10,938 nucleotides of DNA from Segetibacter sp. (GTDB lineage Bacteria; Bacteroidota; Bacteroidia; Chitinophagales; Chitinophagaceae), in NCBI GenBank assembly GCA_030146445.1, contig JASLBT010000417.1:1-10938 (forward strand). The letters run 5' to 3'. Position numbers and translations under genes: made by a program. Of this stretch, positions 1-6,424 are shown in pieces (within the stretch, counting starts at the first letter, position 1; each line of letters begins with the position of its first letter). The notes under the pieces are model-generated. The model had not been told where the DNA came from and did not search any database. It worked only from the letters and a program-made list of their open reading frames with translations.

Positions 1-204
1 CACAACGGAAGTGGACATGGTGATTTGGTGAAAGGTAAAGACAGCCAGCTATGGTACGTTTTTCATACACACAACTCGGCCGATAAGGTGGCACCGCGTA
101 AAACAGCCATCATCAGTATCAATTTTGAAAAAGACATTTCAACCGGTAACGACAAGTTAGTAGTTGATCGTAATTCGTTTCGTTTTATGCAAGTTGCAAA
201 ATAG
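1..204 (+). CDS. GH43-like glycoside hydrolase, C-terminal fragment
   Basis: Partial gene: the frame is open from base 1 and stops at TAG 202-204, giving the last 67 residues. The visible part has a Gly-His-Gly motif (residues 5-7 of the fragment) followed by a strand reading LWYVFHTHNS and a Pro-Arg-Lys-Thr turn leading into an IISINF strand. In GH43 five-bladed propellers the GHG histidine lies near the active-site centre and binds the structural metal, and an FHAHNS/PR-type segment near the C-terminus is common. The enzyme is therefore probably a secreted or periplasmic arabinan/xylan-type glycosidase, but the catalytic aspartates and the signal peptide lie outside the window and the substrate cannot be told. 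It has the same orientation as the GH43 gene at 603 but is about 400 bases away, so co-transcription is uncertain. Confidence 0.75.
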   Translation, partial: HNGSGHGDLVKGKDSQLWYVFHTHNSADKVAPRKTAIISINFEKDISTGNDKLVVDRNSFRFMQVAK

Positions 205-602
205 CGTGGAACTTGGTGCCGGCTTAATTACTGCCCTCTGCATTATTCACCCGAATAGTAATTGTTTTCGTTTGTAACTTCATTTCGGATCGCGGTACTG
301 CGCTTAACGTAACGGAACACATGCATCCTACCTTATGCTAGTGTTGAAAGCGAGGTGAATAGCATAGTTACGGTTCACCGAAACTAAATTCATTTCGAGT
401 AGCCGATGCAAAAGATGTATTTGCTCATATTTGAAAGCAGTTTACGTAAAGCAGTTTTTTGGTGACCAGCGGGAGAACATCTGTTAAGCTCCGGTTGTGT
501 CACTCACTTTTACAGATATAACTTTACCCGGCATTCATGCGAATGGGCTTCCTAAACGGAATCGAGTCTTATTTCATCGTTCATGTTTCCTAAACCAACT
601 AT
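205..602. other. Intergenic region between two GH43 genes
   Basis: About 400 bases with no supportable gene. I see a six-base inverted repeat (GGTGAA at 354-359, TTCACC at 374-379) and a repeated TTCATTTCG (279-287 and 389-397), neither convincing as a defined site. No good match to the Bacteroidota promoter pair and no Shine-Dalgarno sequence is visible before the ATG at 603. Confidence 0.5.
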
Positions 603-1610
603 ATGAAGCAACGGTTATCAACTTTCATTATCTGTCTTCTTTTTTCATTACTGTTACAGGCGCAGGATAGGGGTGTGCGCGAACCCCGTACAAACGTGCT
701 TTTGGACTCCATAGTACTAAGCGACCCGTGTATACTCGCAGATCAGAAAACAAAGATGTATTACATGACCGGTACGGGTGGTATGTTATGGAAGAGTAAA
801 GACCTGAAGTATTGGAATGGTCCATACCAGGTGGCGAAAACCGATCCCGGCTCGTGGATGGGACCCTCACCAATGATCTGGGCCGCAGAAATTCACCCCT
901 ACAAAAACAAGTATTATTACTTTGCCACCTTTACCAACAGGGCTGTAATCATTGACAGTTTTAGGGGAAATGCCATAGAACGCCGCGCCTGCCATGTATT
1001 GGTGAGCGACAAGCCCGATGGTCCTTATGTTCCCATGAAGGATTCTATCTACCTGCCGGGGAATATGCCTACGCTCGACGGAACCTTATGGGTAGATAAG
1101 GACGGGAAACCGTACATGGTGTATTGCTACGAATGGTTGCAGAACTGGAATGGTACGATCGAAAAGATCGAATTGAAGCGTGACTTAAGTGGTACCATCG
1201 GCAAGGGCAAAGTATTGTTCCGCGCCAGCGATTCACCATGGAGCCGGGAAAAAGATGAAAACGGGAACGATCGCCCGAACAAAGTGACCGACGGTCCATG
1301 GCTTTTTAGAACCGGAACGGGCCGCCTCGGTATGATCTGGACGAGCTGGATACACGATGTATATACACAGGGTGTCGCTTATTCAAAAAGCGGCACCCTC
1401 GATGGTCCCTGGGTGCAGGAAAAAGAGCCGATCACCCCACCCAACTTCGGCCATGGCATGTTGTTCAAAACGTTCGACGGAAAGTTGCTGATGTCTGTTC
1501 ATAGCCATAAGAGCATAAATGGTCGTTACCGGCGTATTCCCCATTTGTTTGAAGTAAGTGTATCGGGCGATAAACTGGTGATGGGTAAGCGATATTTTGC
1601 CGGCAAATAG
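603..1610 (+). CDS. Secreted glycoside hydrolase family 43 protein
   Basis: A 335-residue protein with an N-terminal signal peptide (residues 1-21, positive MKQR, hydrophobic core, cleavage likely after LLLQAQ), so it is exported. The rest fits a single five-bladed GH43 propeller with no extra carbohydrate-binding domain. Visible landmarks are the first-blade LSDPCIL with the presumed catalytic base Asp41, the WMGPSPMIWAAEIH blade (85-98), TLDGTLWVDKDGKPYMVY with the presumed pKa-modulating Asp159, VTDGPWLF with Asp230 where the catalytic acid Glu is usually found, and the GHG metal/active-site histidine motif at 283-285. GH43 enzymes hydrolyse alpha-L-arabinofuranosides, beta-xylosides or arabinans with inversion; the substrate here cannot be read from sequence. 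The DGP in place of EGP may mark a subfamily rather than a dead enzyme. The start is the only reasonable one because it begins the signal peptide. It lies downstream of another GH43 gene. Confidence 0.9.
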   Translation: MKQRLSTFIICLLFSLLLQAQDRGVREPRTNVLLDSIVLSDPCILADQKTKMYYMTGTGGMLWKSKDLKYWNGPYQVAKTDPGSWMGPSPMIWAAEIHPYKNKYYYFATFTNRAVIIDSFRGNAIERRACHVLVSDKPDGPYVPMKDSIYLPGNMPTLDGTLWVDKDGKPYMVYCYEWLQNWNGTIEKIELKRDLSGTIGKGKVLFRASDSPWSREKDENGNDRPNKVTDGPWLFRTGTGRLGMIWTSWIHDVYTQGVAYSKSGTLDGPWVQEKEPITPPNFGHGMLFKTFDGKLLMSVHSHKSINGRYRRIPHLFEVSVSGDKLVMGKRYFAGK

Positions 1611-1704
1611 CTCATACGACTATTAACCCCTATGATCCCGGCACTACCAGGAACCCCGCTGGCCATGAGATTACCAGTCTAATCCCAGCTTTCGAAATGG
1701 TTGA

Positions 1705-1748
1705 AGTATTCCGGCGGAAGACCTGAACGAACGCCCGGCCGGAATACT
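1705..1748. repeat. 11-bp perfect inverted repeat downstream of the GH43 gene
   Basis: AGTATTCCGGC at 1705-1715 is the exact reverse complement of GCCGGAATACT at 1738-1748, with a 22-base loop. It lies about 95 bases after the GH43 stop codon. There is no T-run directly after either arm, so it is not a classical intrinsic terminator, but it could be an mRNA 3'-end hairpin or an operator. An 11-bp perfect dyad this close together is not expected often by chance in 11 kb. Confidence 0.55.
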
Positions 1749-1759
1749 GATTTGCCAGT

Positions 1760-1789
1760 AAGAAAATTACCACCAATAAACCATTGGTG
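1760..1789 (-). terminator. Terminator-like hairpin behind the dehydrogenase relic
   Basis: CACCAAT (1771-1777) and ATTGGTG (1783-1789) form a 7-bp perfect stem with a five-base loop. Read on the minus strand the hairpin is followed by GTAATTTTCTT, a moderately T-rich tail. It starts about 20 bases after the presumed former stop codon of the alcohol dehydrogenase remnant (1809-1811), where a rho-independent terminator of that gene would sit. The stem is AT-rich, so efficiency would be modest. Confidence 0.45.
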
Positions 1790-1808
1790 ATCCTTGTACA
1801 ACGGAGCC

Positions 1809-2265
1809 CTATCGCTCGTAAGAATCGAGACCAAGCTCAAAACTTAATCACCTTAGCTTAAGCAGGCCTGGTTCATTATTTAAAATATCGATTACCTCCA
1901 GATCAGATGTAATCTTATGTTTGGCGCAATCGTCGAGCGTTTCCTGTGTCTGAACTATCCGACAAATGAGTGATCCGTTTACCGAACATTCTAAATAAAC
2001 ATGGATACCAACCCGGTTTGCGGCGGTTCAGCAGCAATGCGGAGGTACACAAGTGAACCAGGGGTTTTAGCACATTAAAATCGATTTTCAGGCAGTGCTG
2101 ACGATACGGTACCTGGACTGAAATCAACGTAGCCGGTCAGCTTCTGTACCTGCGCTTCACCGCCGGGCAGTGGGACGCCCGCAGGGATGAACCCGGTTGG
2201 CCGGGCGTCGCACATTTGTACTTGTGTAGCTAGTCAGGCTATAACCCCGGGCCACTTTGAGGTCC
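1809..2265 (-). pseudogene. Decayed zinc-dependent alcohol dehydrogenase (YahK/cinnamyl-ADH type), C-terminal part
   Basis: No open frame spans this stretch, but minus-strand fragments in shifting frames read in order like the C-terminal half of a YahK-type NADP-dependent alcohol dehydrogenase. The clearest is 1976 down to 1848: GSLICRIVQTQETLDDC followed by AKHKITSDLEVIDI, matching the family's GSLIGGIxETQEMLDFCAEHxIxxDIEVI. Upstream, in other frames, are TVS then QHCLKIDFNVLK (family DTVSAPHDLNxxLxLLK), LLLNRRK before the GS motif, EAQVQKLTGYVDF (family FDFILDTVSA), and a weaker LKVAR...TSYTSTN stretch resembling the end of the Rossmann segment. Several frameshifts and an extra stretch of about 35 bases between NRRK and GSLI break it. 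The N-terminal catalytic zinc domain is missing; a full gene of about 350 codons would run into the intact DUF4396 gene. The left boundary is the TAG at 1809-1811; the right boundary is approximate. Not expected to give a functional enzyme. Confidence 0.75.
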
Positions 2266-2298
2266 GTCAATACAGATGAGTAAGCAAGGAAACATGGG

Positions 2299-2328
2299 TG
2301 CACTCGGTGATTGAATTCCCGGAGTGCA
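2299..2328. repeat. Inverted repeat TGCACTC / GAGTGCA
   Basis: TGCACTC at 2299-2305 pairs perfectly with GAGTGCA at 2322-2328 across a 16-base loop, with further imperfect GG/CC pairing inside. It lies between the dehydrogenase relic and the DUF4396 gene and is the first of two hairpins in that gene's upstream region. Confidence 0.35.
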
Positions 2329-2336
2329 TTGCCTGT

Positions 2337-2435
2337 TTAATTACCGTAACCTGGATATGTTCAGGGTAATATCCAGGAGCCCGGCAAATGACTAAACTGT
2401 AAATCTTGTAAAAACAGTCCTTAATTCCGTAACCT
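2337..2435. repeat. Direct repeat TTAATT(A)CCGTAACCT upstream of the DUF4396 gene
   Basis: A 16-base word at 2337-2352 recurs at 2421-2435 with a single base missing, 84 bases apart and in the same direction. The second copy ends 39 bases before the DUF4396 start codon. They could be two binding sites for one regulator or footprints of a small duplication. The hairpin at 2350-2377 begins within the first copy. Confidence 0.4.
2350..2377. repeat. 9-bp perfect hairpin upstream of the DUF4396 gene
   Basis: CCTGGATAT (2350-2358) and ATATCCAGG (2369-2377) form a perfect 9-bp stem with a 10-base loop. There is no T-run behind it on the plus strand. It lies about 100 bases before the ATG at 2475 and could be a leader RNA structure or an operator for that gene. 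Confidence 0.45.
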
Positions 2436-2474
2436 CCCATTGCTGGCTTTGACAAACTTTGCCTAAAAAATGTT

Positions 2475-2966
2475 ATGGAACACATGCATGCACATTCAGC
2501 ACATCGCCACATTTCGGACGGCGATACAACAAATAAGTCCGCACATCAGAAACAGCTAAAACTTGCGTTCAGTGCAACGCTTCATTGTCTTTTAGGATGT
2601 GGTTTAGGCGAAATAGCGGGTATGATTATCGGAGCTGCCCTGCACCTAAGTATGTTGTATCAAATGGTGCTTGCGATCCTGCTCGGCTTTGTTGGCGGAT
2701 TTGCGTTGGGTATGCGACCCCTGCTAAAGGCAAAGTTTTCATTTCAACAGGCATTCAAGATGGTCCTGATCGCCGAAGGCTTAAGCATACTGGTGATGGA
2801 AGCAACCGAGGTGCTCGTGCAGGTATACACGCCGGGAGTTATGCACGCTAAGCTAACTGATGCGCGGTTCTGGAGCGGGATGCTGCTGGCCCTGCTTGCC
2901 GGGTTTGTAGCTGCCTTTCCGATCAATTACTACATGGTCAGAAAAGGAAGATCGCACCATCATTGA
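2475..2966 (+). CDS. DUF4396 family integral membrane protein with His-rich termini
   Basis: A 163-residue protein with four predicted hydrophobic helices, roughly 35-55, 60-83, 93-115 and 132-155. The signature SATLHCLLGCGLGEIAGMIIG near residue 33-53, the GFxxGFALGMRPLL second helix, the LIAEGLSILVMEATE third helix and the FWSGMLLALLAGFVAAFPINYYM final helix match the DUF4396 pattern, which typically has an LHCxxGC motif. The function of DUF4396 is not established. The first 12 residues contain five histidines (positions 3, 5, 7, 10, 12) and the protein ends in three (161-163); with the two cysteines (38 and 42) this hints at metal binding, which is an inference. The ATG at 2475 begins the His-rich N-terminus and no Shine-Dalgarno sequence is visible. 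It stands alone and converges on the receptor gene that ends at 3231. Confidence 0.85.
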   Translation: MEHMHAHSAHRHISDGDTTNKSAHQKQLKLAFSATLHCLLGCGLGEIAGMIIGAALHLSMLYQMVLAILLGFVGGFALGMRPLLKAKFSFQQAFKMVLIAEGLSILVMEATEVLVQVYTPGVMHAKLTDARFWSGMLLALLAGFVAAFPINYYMVRKGRSHHH

Positions 2967-3230
2967 TTTGCTTTAGCGGGCCGGTGGGGAACAGCTTACA
3001 ATTGCCATTAACAGCACCTTTGAAGGTAAGACACAATACAAGCGGGATAAATGTAATTGCAGTCTTTTACAATGTTTGTAGGGAAAGCTCCGTTGTTTTT
3101 ATTGTTAAGTGGGTGACCTCGTCTCTGATCCAGAACAAATGCCGGCTGTAAGCTTAATTTCAACATCCAGGTCAGTTCAGGTAAAATCTGTCGTCGTTCA
3201 GTTGACCGGCTATTTTGTGAATGCTAACGT
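2967..3230. other. Convergent intergenic region
   Basis: 264 bases between the stop codons of two converging genes. No clear bidirectional terminator hairpin is visible. The open frames here have no recognisable protein character and no start context, so I see no gene. Confidence 0.5.
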
Positions 3231-5666
3231 TTATTGCCCAATTCGTTCCTGCTCCTCGTTCGCACTTCCACTGGTTCTTTTTATAGGTGCAATCTTTTTT
3301 CCTTTACTAAAGCGATAAGAAAAGCCCAGCGATACCACCCGCGTTTCGGCTATTTGCTCGAGGTCGAAATCTACATTTCCGTATTTACTCTGGCCCCTGA
3401 ATTTCTGCGTGTAGAATATATCGCGGACCGTCAACCGAAGTGTTCCACGGTTTTTCAACAGTTGCTGGCCGAACCCTGCACCTACGAATCCTACGGGTTT
3501 AGCCCGTATTACGCCGTCGAGCCAGCCATTTCTGAACCTCCCGTTGATTTCTGCTGTGAGTGTTTTATTTAACTTGAATTGTTGGGTTCCGGTGATCACA
3601 AAACTTGTTGCGGAAAAGTCAACCGGCGCATTACTTACAACACCCTTATAGCGGTTGTTGAAAATGTTTAAGTTCATGATGCTCGTCCACCATTTGGTAA
3701 CCGGGTTATTTGCACTTATTGCAAGTCCAACTTGTTCAAGCGAGGCAATATTGGCTGGCTTTGTATATGCTTCTTGTCCCTTCTGTTCTATTACACCTTC
3801 AATCATATCTTTTGTCGAGGTATAATTTAGCGTTGTGGTAATTTGATTGCGCCAGGAGTGTGATAGCTCTATATTATTACTCAGCGAAGGTTTCAGGTTT
3901 GGATTACCCTGGCTATACGTATACCGGTCGATAAACCTGATGAAAGGGTTCAGGCTTTGGTAATTGGGGCGCCTCACCCTTCTTCCGAAATTTGCACCGA
4001 AGTTATTTTTTTCGTTTGCTTTGTATTGAAAGTATGCAGTTGGAAAAAGCTGCGTGTAATTTCGCTCAAAGTTTTCACCCGTGGTTAATTGCTTCCCCTT
4101 CGAATTGGTATTTTCTAAACGTAAACCAAATTGTGCACTTATCTTCTTAGATAGAGGGGCACTGTAATTTAGATAGGCGGCATTGATGTTTTCTTCGTAG
4201 ATAAAGTGATTGCTGCGATTAAAATCGTGCACTATTCTTCCATATTGAATGCTGTCGTAGTTCGCGTCGTTATCTGTTCTTACGATCCCGGTTTTAATAC
4301 CCGCCTCCAATTTTGCCTTCTTTTTCATGGGGTGTGAATAGTCTACTCTACCGCTATATACCTGTATGCTCTGGGGCAGATATCCTTGTAAGGTGTCGGC
4401 TTTTCTAAACGAGCTACCTGCCGCGTCAGTATAGGCGTTCACCATAAATTGGTCAGTGGCTGAGGAATAGCTCAGGAAGTCGATATCGGATGTGATTTCT
4501 GTACCTTTTTTATCCAGCAACGTTCGGAAGTTCAGGTTGGTGCTGAAGCTTTTGAATGTAGCATTATTATCTACAGTGGCTCTGGTGATACTTTCAAGAT
4601 TTTTAAGCGCGTTCGAGATGTTCGTGACGTTCTGGTTACCGGATATTGACGGAGACGAAGTTCCACCGAATACGATGCCAAACGTACTTTTTTCAGTGGC
4701 AAAATAGTCGATACCCACCTTGGCGTTGTAGGAGTTTTGTGCTGAAATCCGGTCTGCCTGCTGATTGAAAACCTTTTCTATGGTGTGGGTATTATCGTTA
4801 AGAATGTTCCTGTTGATCTTTAATGTTCCAAAGGTTTTACGGTAATTATGACTTAGGTTGGTAAACACATTGACTTTGCCGTTCCGGTAGTTGAAGGTGA
4901 GCGCTTCATTTGTTTTCGGATATCTCCCCTGTGTGAAACCGAGCGTTGCTGAACCATTATAACCCGCGTTAATATTTTTTTTAGTTTTGATGTTGATGAT
5001 CCCTGATGTTCCGGCAGCATCATAGCGGGCGGGAGGGTTGGTCATTATTTCCACCTGGTCTAATTGGTTTGAGCTTAGGTTGCGCAGAAGGTTGGCAAGG
5101 TCGGTACCGTCCAGCTGGGTTGGGCGACCATCGATCATAATCAATACCCCCTCTTTTCCTTTCAAGCTGATGTTTCCATCCCGGTCTACCGAGACACCGG
5201 GCGATTTCTCTAACACTTCCAACGCTGATGTACCAATGTTGGTGATTGATGCATCTACGTTTACAATCGTTCTATCTATCTTTTGTTCAATTAACGGCCG
5301 TGTTGCGGTAACCGTAACACCAGCCAGGTCTTTCTTAGTATCGATTAAGCGAATGGCTGCAACTACGATGGATTGTTGTAGTGCATCCACGGTAAATGTT
5401 TTGGAGTAGGCTTTTTTACGTCCCACTGCTGTGGCCGATACCCGGAAGTTCCCATGGGCCACATCTTCAAAAGCATAAAGGCCATCCTTATTTGCAGTGG
5501 ATATTTTTACCATTGCTGAGTCTTTTGCGCGCAATAGCGTCACGGTAGCGCCTGCTACAGTTTTTTCATTTTCCCCAACGATGCTTCCCGAGATCTTCGC
5601 AGTACCCTGGCCAAGTGCGGTTAAAACGAAGAAGGTACAAGACATGATGCAGAGTGTAACTTTCAT
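3231..5666 (-). CDS. TonB-dependent-receptor-like outer-membrane beta-barrel protein (OMP_b-brl_3 type)
   Basis: An 811-residue outer-membrane protein. Residues 1-20 are a signal peptide. Residues 23-108 form a carboxypeptidase regulatory-like beta-sandwich (TAKISGSIVGENEKTVAGA, DGLYAFEDV). Residues 115-230 are a plug domain: VTVTATRPLIEQKIDRTIVNV, ALEVLEKSPGVSVDRDG, ISLKGKEGVLIMIDGRPTQL and the plug end DQVEIMTNPPARYDAAGTSG followed by IINIKTKK. From about 235 to 790 lies a long beta-barrel with an ANFGRRVRRPNYQSLNPF segment followed by YSQGNPNLKPSLSNNIEL, typical of this Bacteroidota family, ending in a VSLGFSYRFSKGKK strand and a short polar tail. Members are presumed to import a ligand with TonB energy, but the substrate is unknown. 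No STN domain and no adjacent SusD are present, so it is not a canonical SusC and not a FecA-type transducer. It appears monocistronic and probably has its own promoter (see 5759-5815). Confidence 0.9.
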   Translation of the reverse strand: MKVTLCIMSCTFFVLTALGQGTAKISGSIVGENEKTVAGATVTLLRAKDSAMVKISTANKDGLYAFEDVAHGNFRVSATAVGRKKAYSKTFTVDALQQSIVVAAIRLIDTKKDLAGVTVTATRPLIEQKIDRTIVNVDASITNIGTSALEVLEKSPGVSVDRDGNISLKGKEGVLIMIDGRPTQLDGTDLANLLRNLSSNQLDQVEIMTNPPARYDAAGTSGIINIKTKKNINAGYNGSATLGFTQGRYPKTNEALTFNYRNGKVNVFTNLSHNYRKTFGTLKINRNILNDNTHTIEKVFNQQADRISAQNSYNAKVGIDYFATEKSTFGIVFGGTSSPSISGNQNVTNISNALKNLESITRATVDNNATFKSFSTNLNFRTLLDKKGTEITSDIDFLSYSSATDQFMVNAYTDAAGSSFRKADTLQGYLPQSIQVYSGRVDYSHPMKKKAKLEAGIKTGIVRTDNDANYDSIQYGRIVHDFNRSNHFIYEENINAAYLNYSAPLSKKISAQFGLRLENTNSKGKQLTTGENFERNYTQLFPTAYFQYKANEKNNFGANFGRRVRRPNYQSLNPFIRFIDRYTYSQGNPNLKPSLSNNIELSHSWRNQITTTLNYTSTKDMIEGVIEQKGQEAYTKPANIASLEQVGLAISANNPVTKWWTSIMNLNIFNNRYKGVVSNAPVDFSATSFVITGTQQFKLNKTLTAEINGRFRNGWLDGVIRAKPVGFVGAGFGQQLLKNRGTLRLTVRDIFYTQKFRGQSKYGNVDFDLEQIAETRVVSLGFSYRFSKGKKIAPIKRTSGSANEEQERIGQ

Positions 5667-5758
5667 AACTAATAATTAATATTATAAATGCCTGGAGAGA
5701 TGACTTTGAAAAACAAGATTTAATCCGGTCTACATGGGGCCAAGCTGTTATTGATGTA

Positions 5759-5797
5759 TAGTGTACTATTGTTCTAGTGCACTCCTAAAGTACTACT
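5759..5797. promoter_or_regulatory. Candidate operator: three AGT(N)ACT palindromes before the receptor gene
   Basis: TAGTGTACTA (5759-5768), TAGTGCACTC (5775-5784, containing the perfect palindrome AGTGCACT) and AAGTACTACT (5788-5797, containing the perfect palindrome AGTACT) follow one another, the first two with starts 16 bases apart. On the minus strand they overlap and lie just downstream of the candidate -7 element for the receptor gene, where a repressor site is expected. The regulator is unknown; none is encoded next to it in this window. Confidence 0.45.
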
Positions 5798-5815
5798 TTT
5801 GGTTTCACAACAAAA
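5785..5815 (-). promoter_or_regulatory. Candidate Bacteroidota-type promoter of the receptor gene
   Basis: On the minus strand TTTTG (5811-5815) is followed after 18 bases by TACTTTAG (5785-5792). This fits the Bacteroidota sigma-A pattern (TTTG about 19-21 bases before TAnnTTTG) with one mismatch in the -7 element. Transcription would start near 5778, about 110 bases before the ATG at 5664-5666. Confidence 0.4.
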
Positions 5816-6424
5816 GTTTTTCTATTAAAATCTTAAAAAATCCCATAAAGGGCGTGTTGTGGATAGATTGGGTGTCCAGGATGGGAAGTAAATCAGGGAA
5901 AGGTGGGATATGATGCCTTTGGTCGCAAGGTCGATTTTAAACGCCTTTCTCGTCAATTCACATCGTTCGTTAGCCCTAGCATCTTGCCTTTGCTTGACGG
6001 GCGTTTGCGGTCCTGTCCGGTCGTCCCAACTCTTGTGTACAGGTACCAATCCTGTTATACCAGGCACTATGCCTTCGCCTGCGGTCATCTGCTGGTCTCC
6101 TGATTTGGCATGTGTTTAAACACGGATCCCGGCATATCGTGACGTAAGTATTTGCCCTTCCACGGGCCTCTTCATAATGCCGGAATAAGATAGGGATTCC
6201 GCATGCCTCAAAGCGTCCCCGCCCGGAAACAATAGAGAGGATACAACACCATAATCGGTTTGACAGCTTCTCATAGCCGAATAAGCCAAAGATTCGCAGC
6301 TCCTCAGCTTACGTAATAGTGCTTGATTGCCGCTATAATGCTCACATCTACTTAGAGGGACAAAATCCTGTTACTATACTAGTTGAAAAAGATTTTGACC
6401 CTGAGTAAGGGTATTTGGTCGTTA
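5816..6424. other. Long gap between the receptor gene and the sigma-factor operon
   Basis: About 600 bases in which I cannot support a gene. Frames on both strands give short open stretches with no family resemblance I can defend. It contains a 12-bp palindrome (6112-6123) and a nested inverted repeat (6129-6183). A start at TTG 6383 for the following sigma factor directly follows an in-frame TAG, so the true start is probably one of the downstream ATGs. Confidence 0.45.
6129..6183. repeat. Nested inverted repeat in the sigma-operon upstream gap
   Basis: CCGGCAT (6129-6135) pairs with ATGCCGG (6177-6183), enclosing a smaller GCCC (6154-6157) / GGGC (6164-6167) stem. A perfect 12-bp palindrome GTGTTTAAACAC lies just before (6112-6123) and a GGAAT/ATTCC pair just after (6182-6200). 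This may be a structured RNA or a former terminator, but none of the elements is strong alone. Confidence 0.3.

Noticed and set aside
1915..2127. Minus-strand open frame of 70 codons.
   Set aside because: It is one frame of the dehydrogenase relic and includes true family residues (LLLNRRK) only in part before running out of frame; not a gene.
3231..5666. Calling the receptor a SusC-type polysaccharide importer.
   Set aside because: There is no SusD gene beside it, and the barrel features and length (811 residues) fit the OMP_b-brl_3 group rather than the roughly 1000-residue SusC group.
5825..6088. Minus-strand open frame of 87 codons upstream of the receptor gene.
   Set aside because: No recognisable domain, odd composition, no start context, and overlapping plus-strand frames of similar length; probably chance.
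6112..6123. Perfect 12-bp palindrome GTGTTTAAACAC as a stand-alone operator.
   Set aside because: Two or three 12-bp palindromes are expected by chance in 11 kb, and it is not next to a promoter-like element.
6277..6407. A plus-strand stop-free stretch ending in HIYLEGQNPVTILVEKDFD that faintly recalls the end of a LytTR DNA-binding domain.
   Set aside because: Only about 40 residues, no start, and the key LytTR motifs cannot be aligned with confidence.
6383..6424. TTG start giving the sigma factor 14 extra residues.
   Set aside because: The TTG directly follows an in-frame TAG, the extra residues are not part of the conserved region, and two ATGs follow closely.
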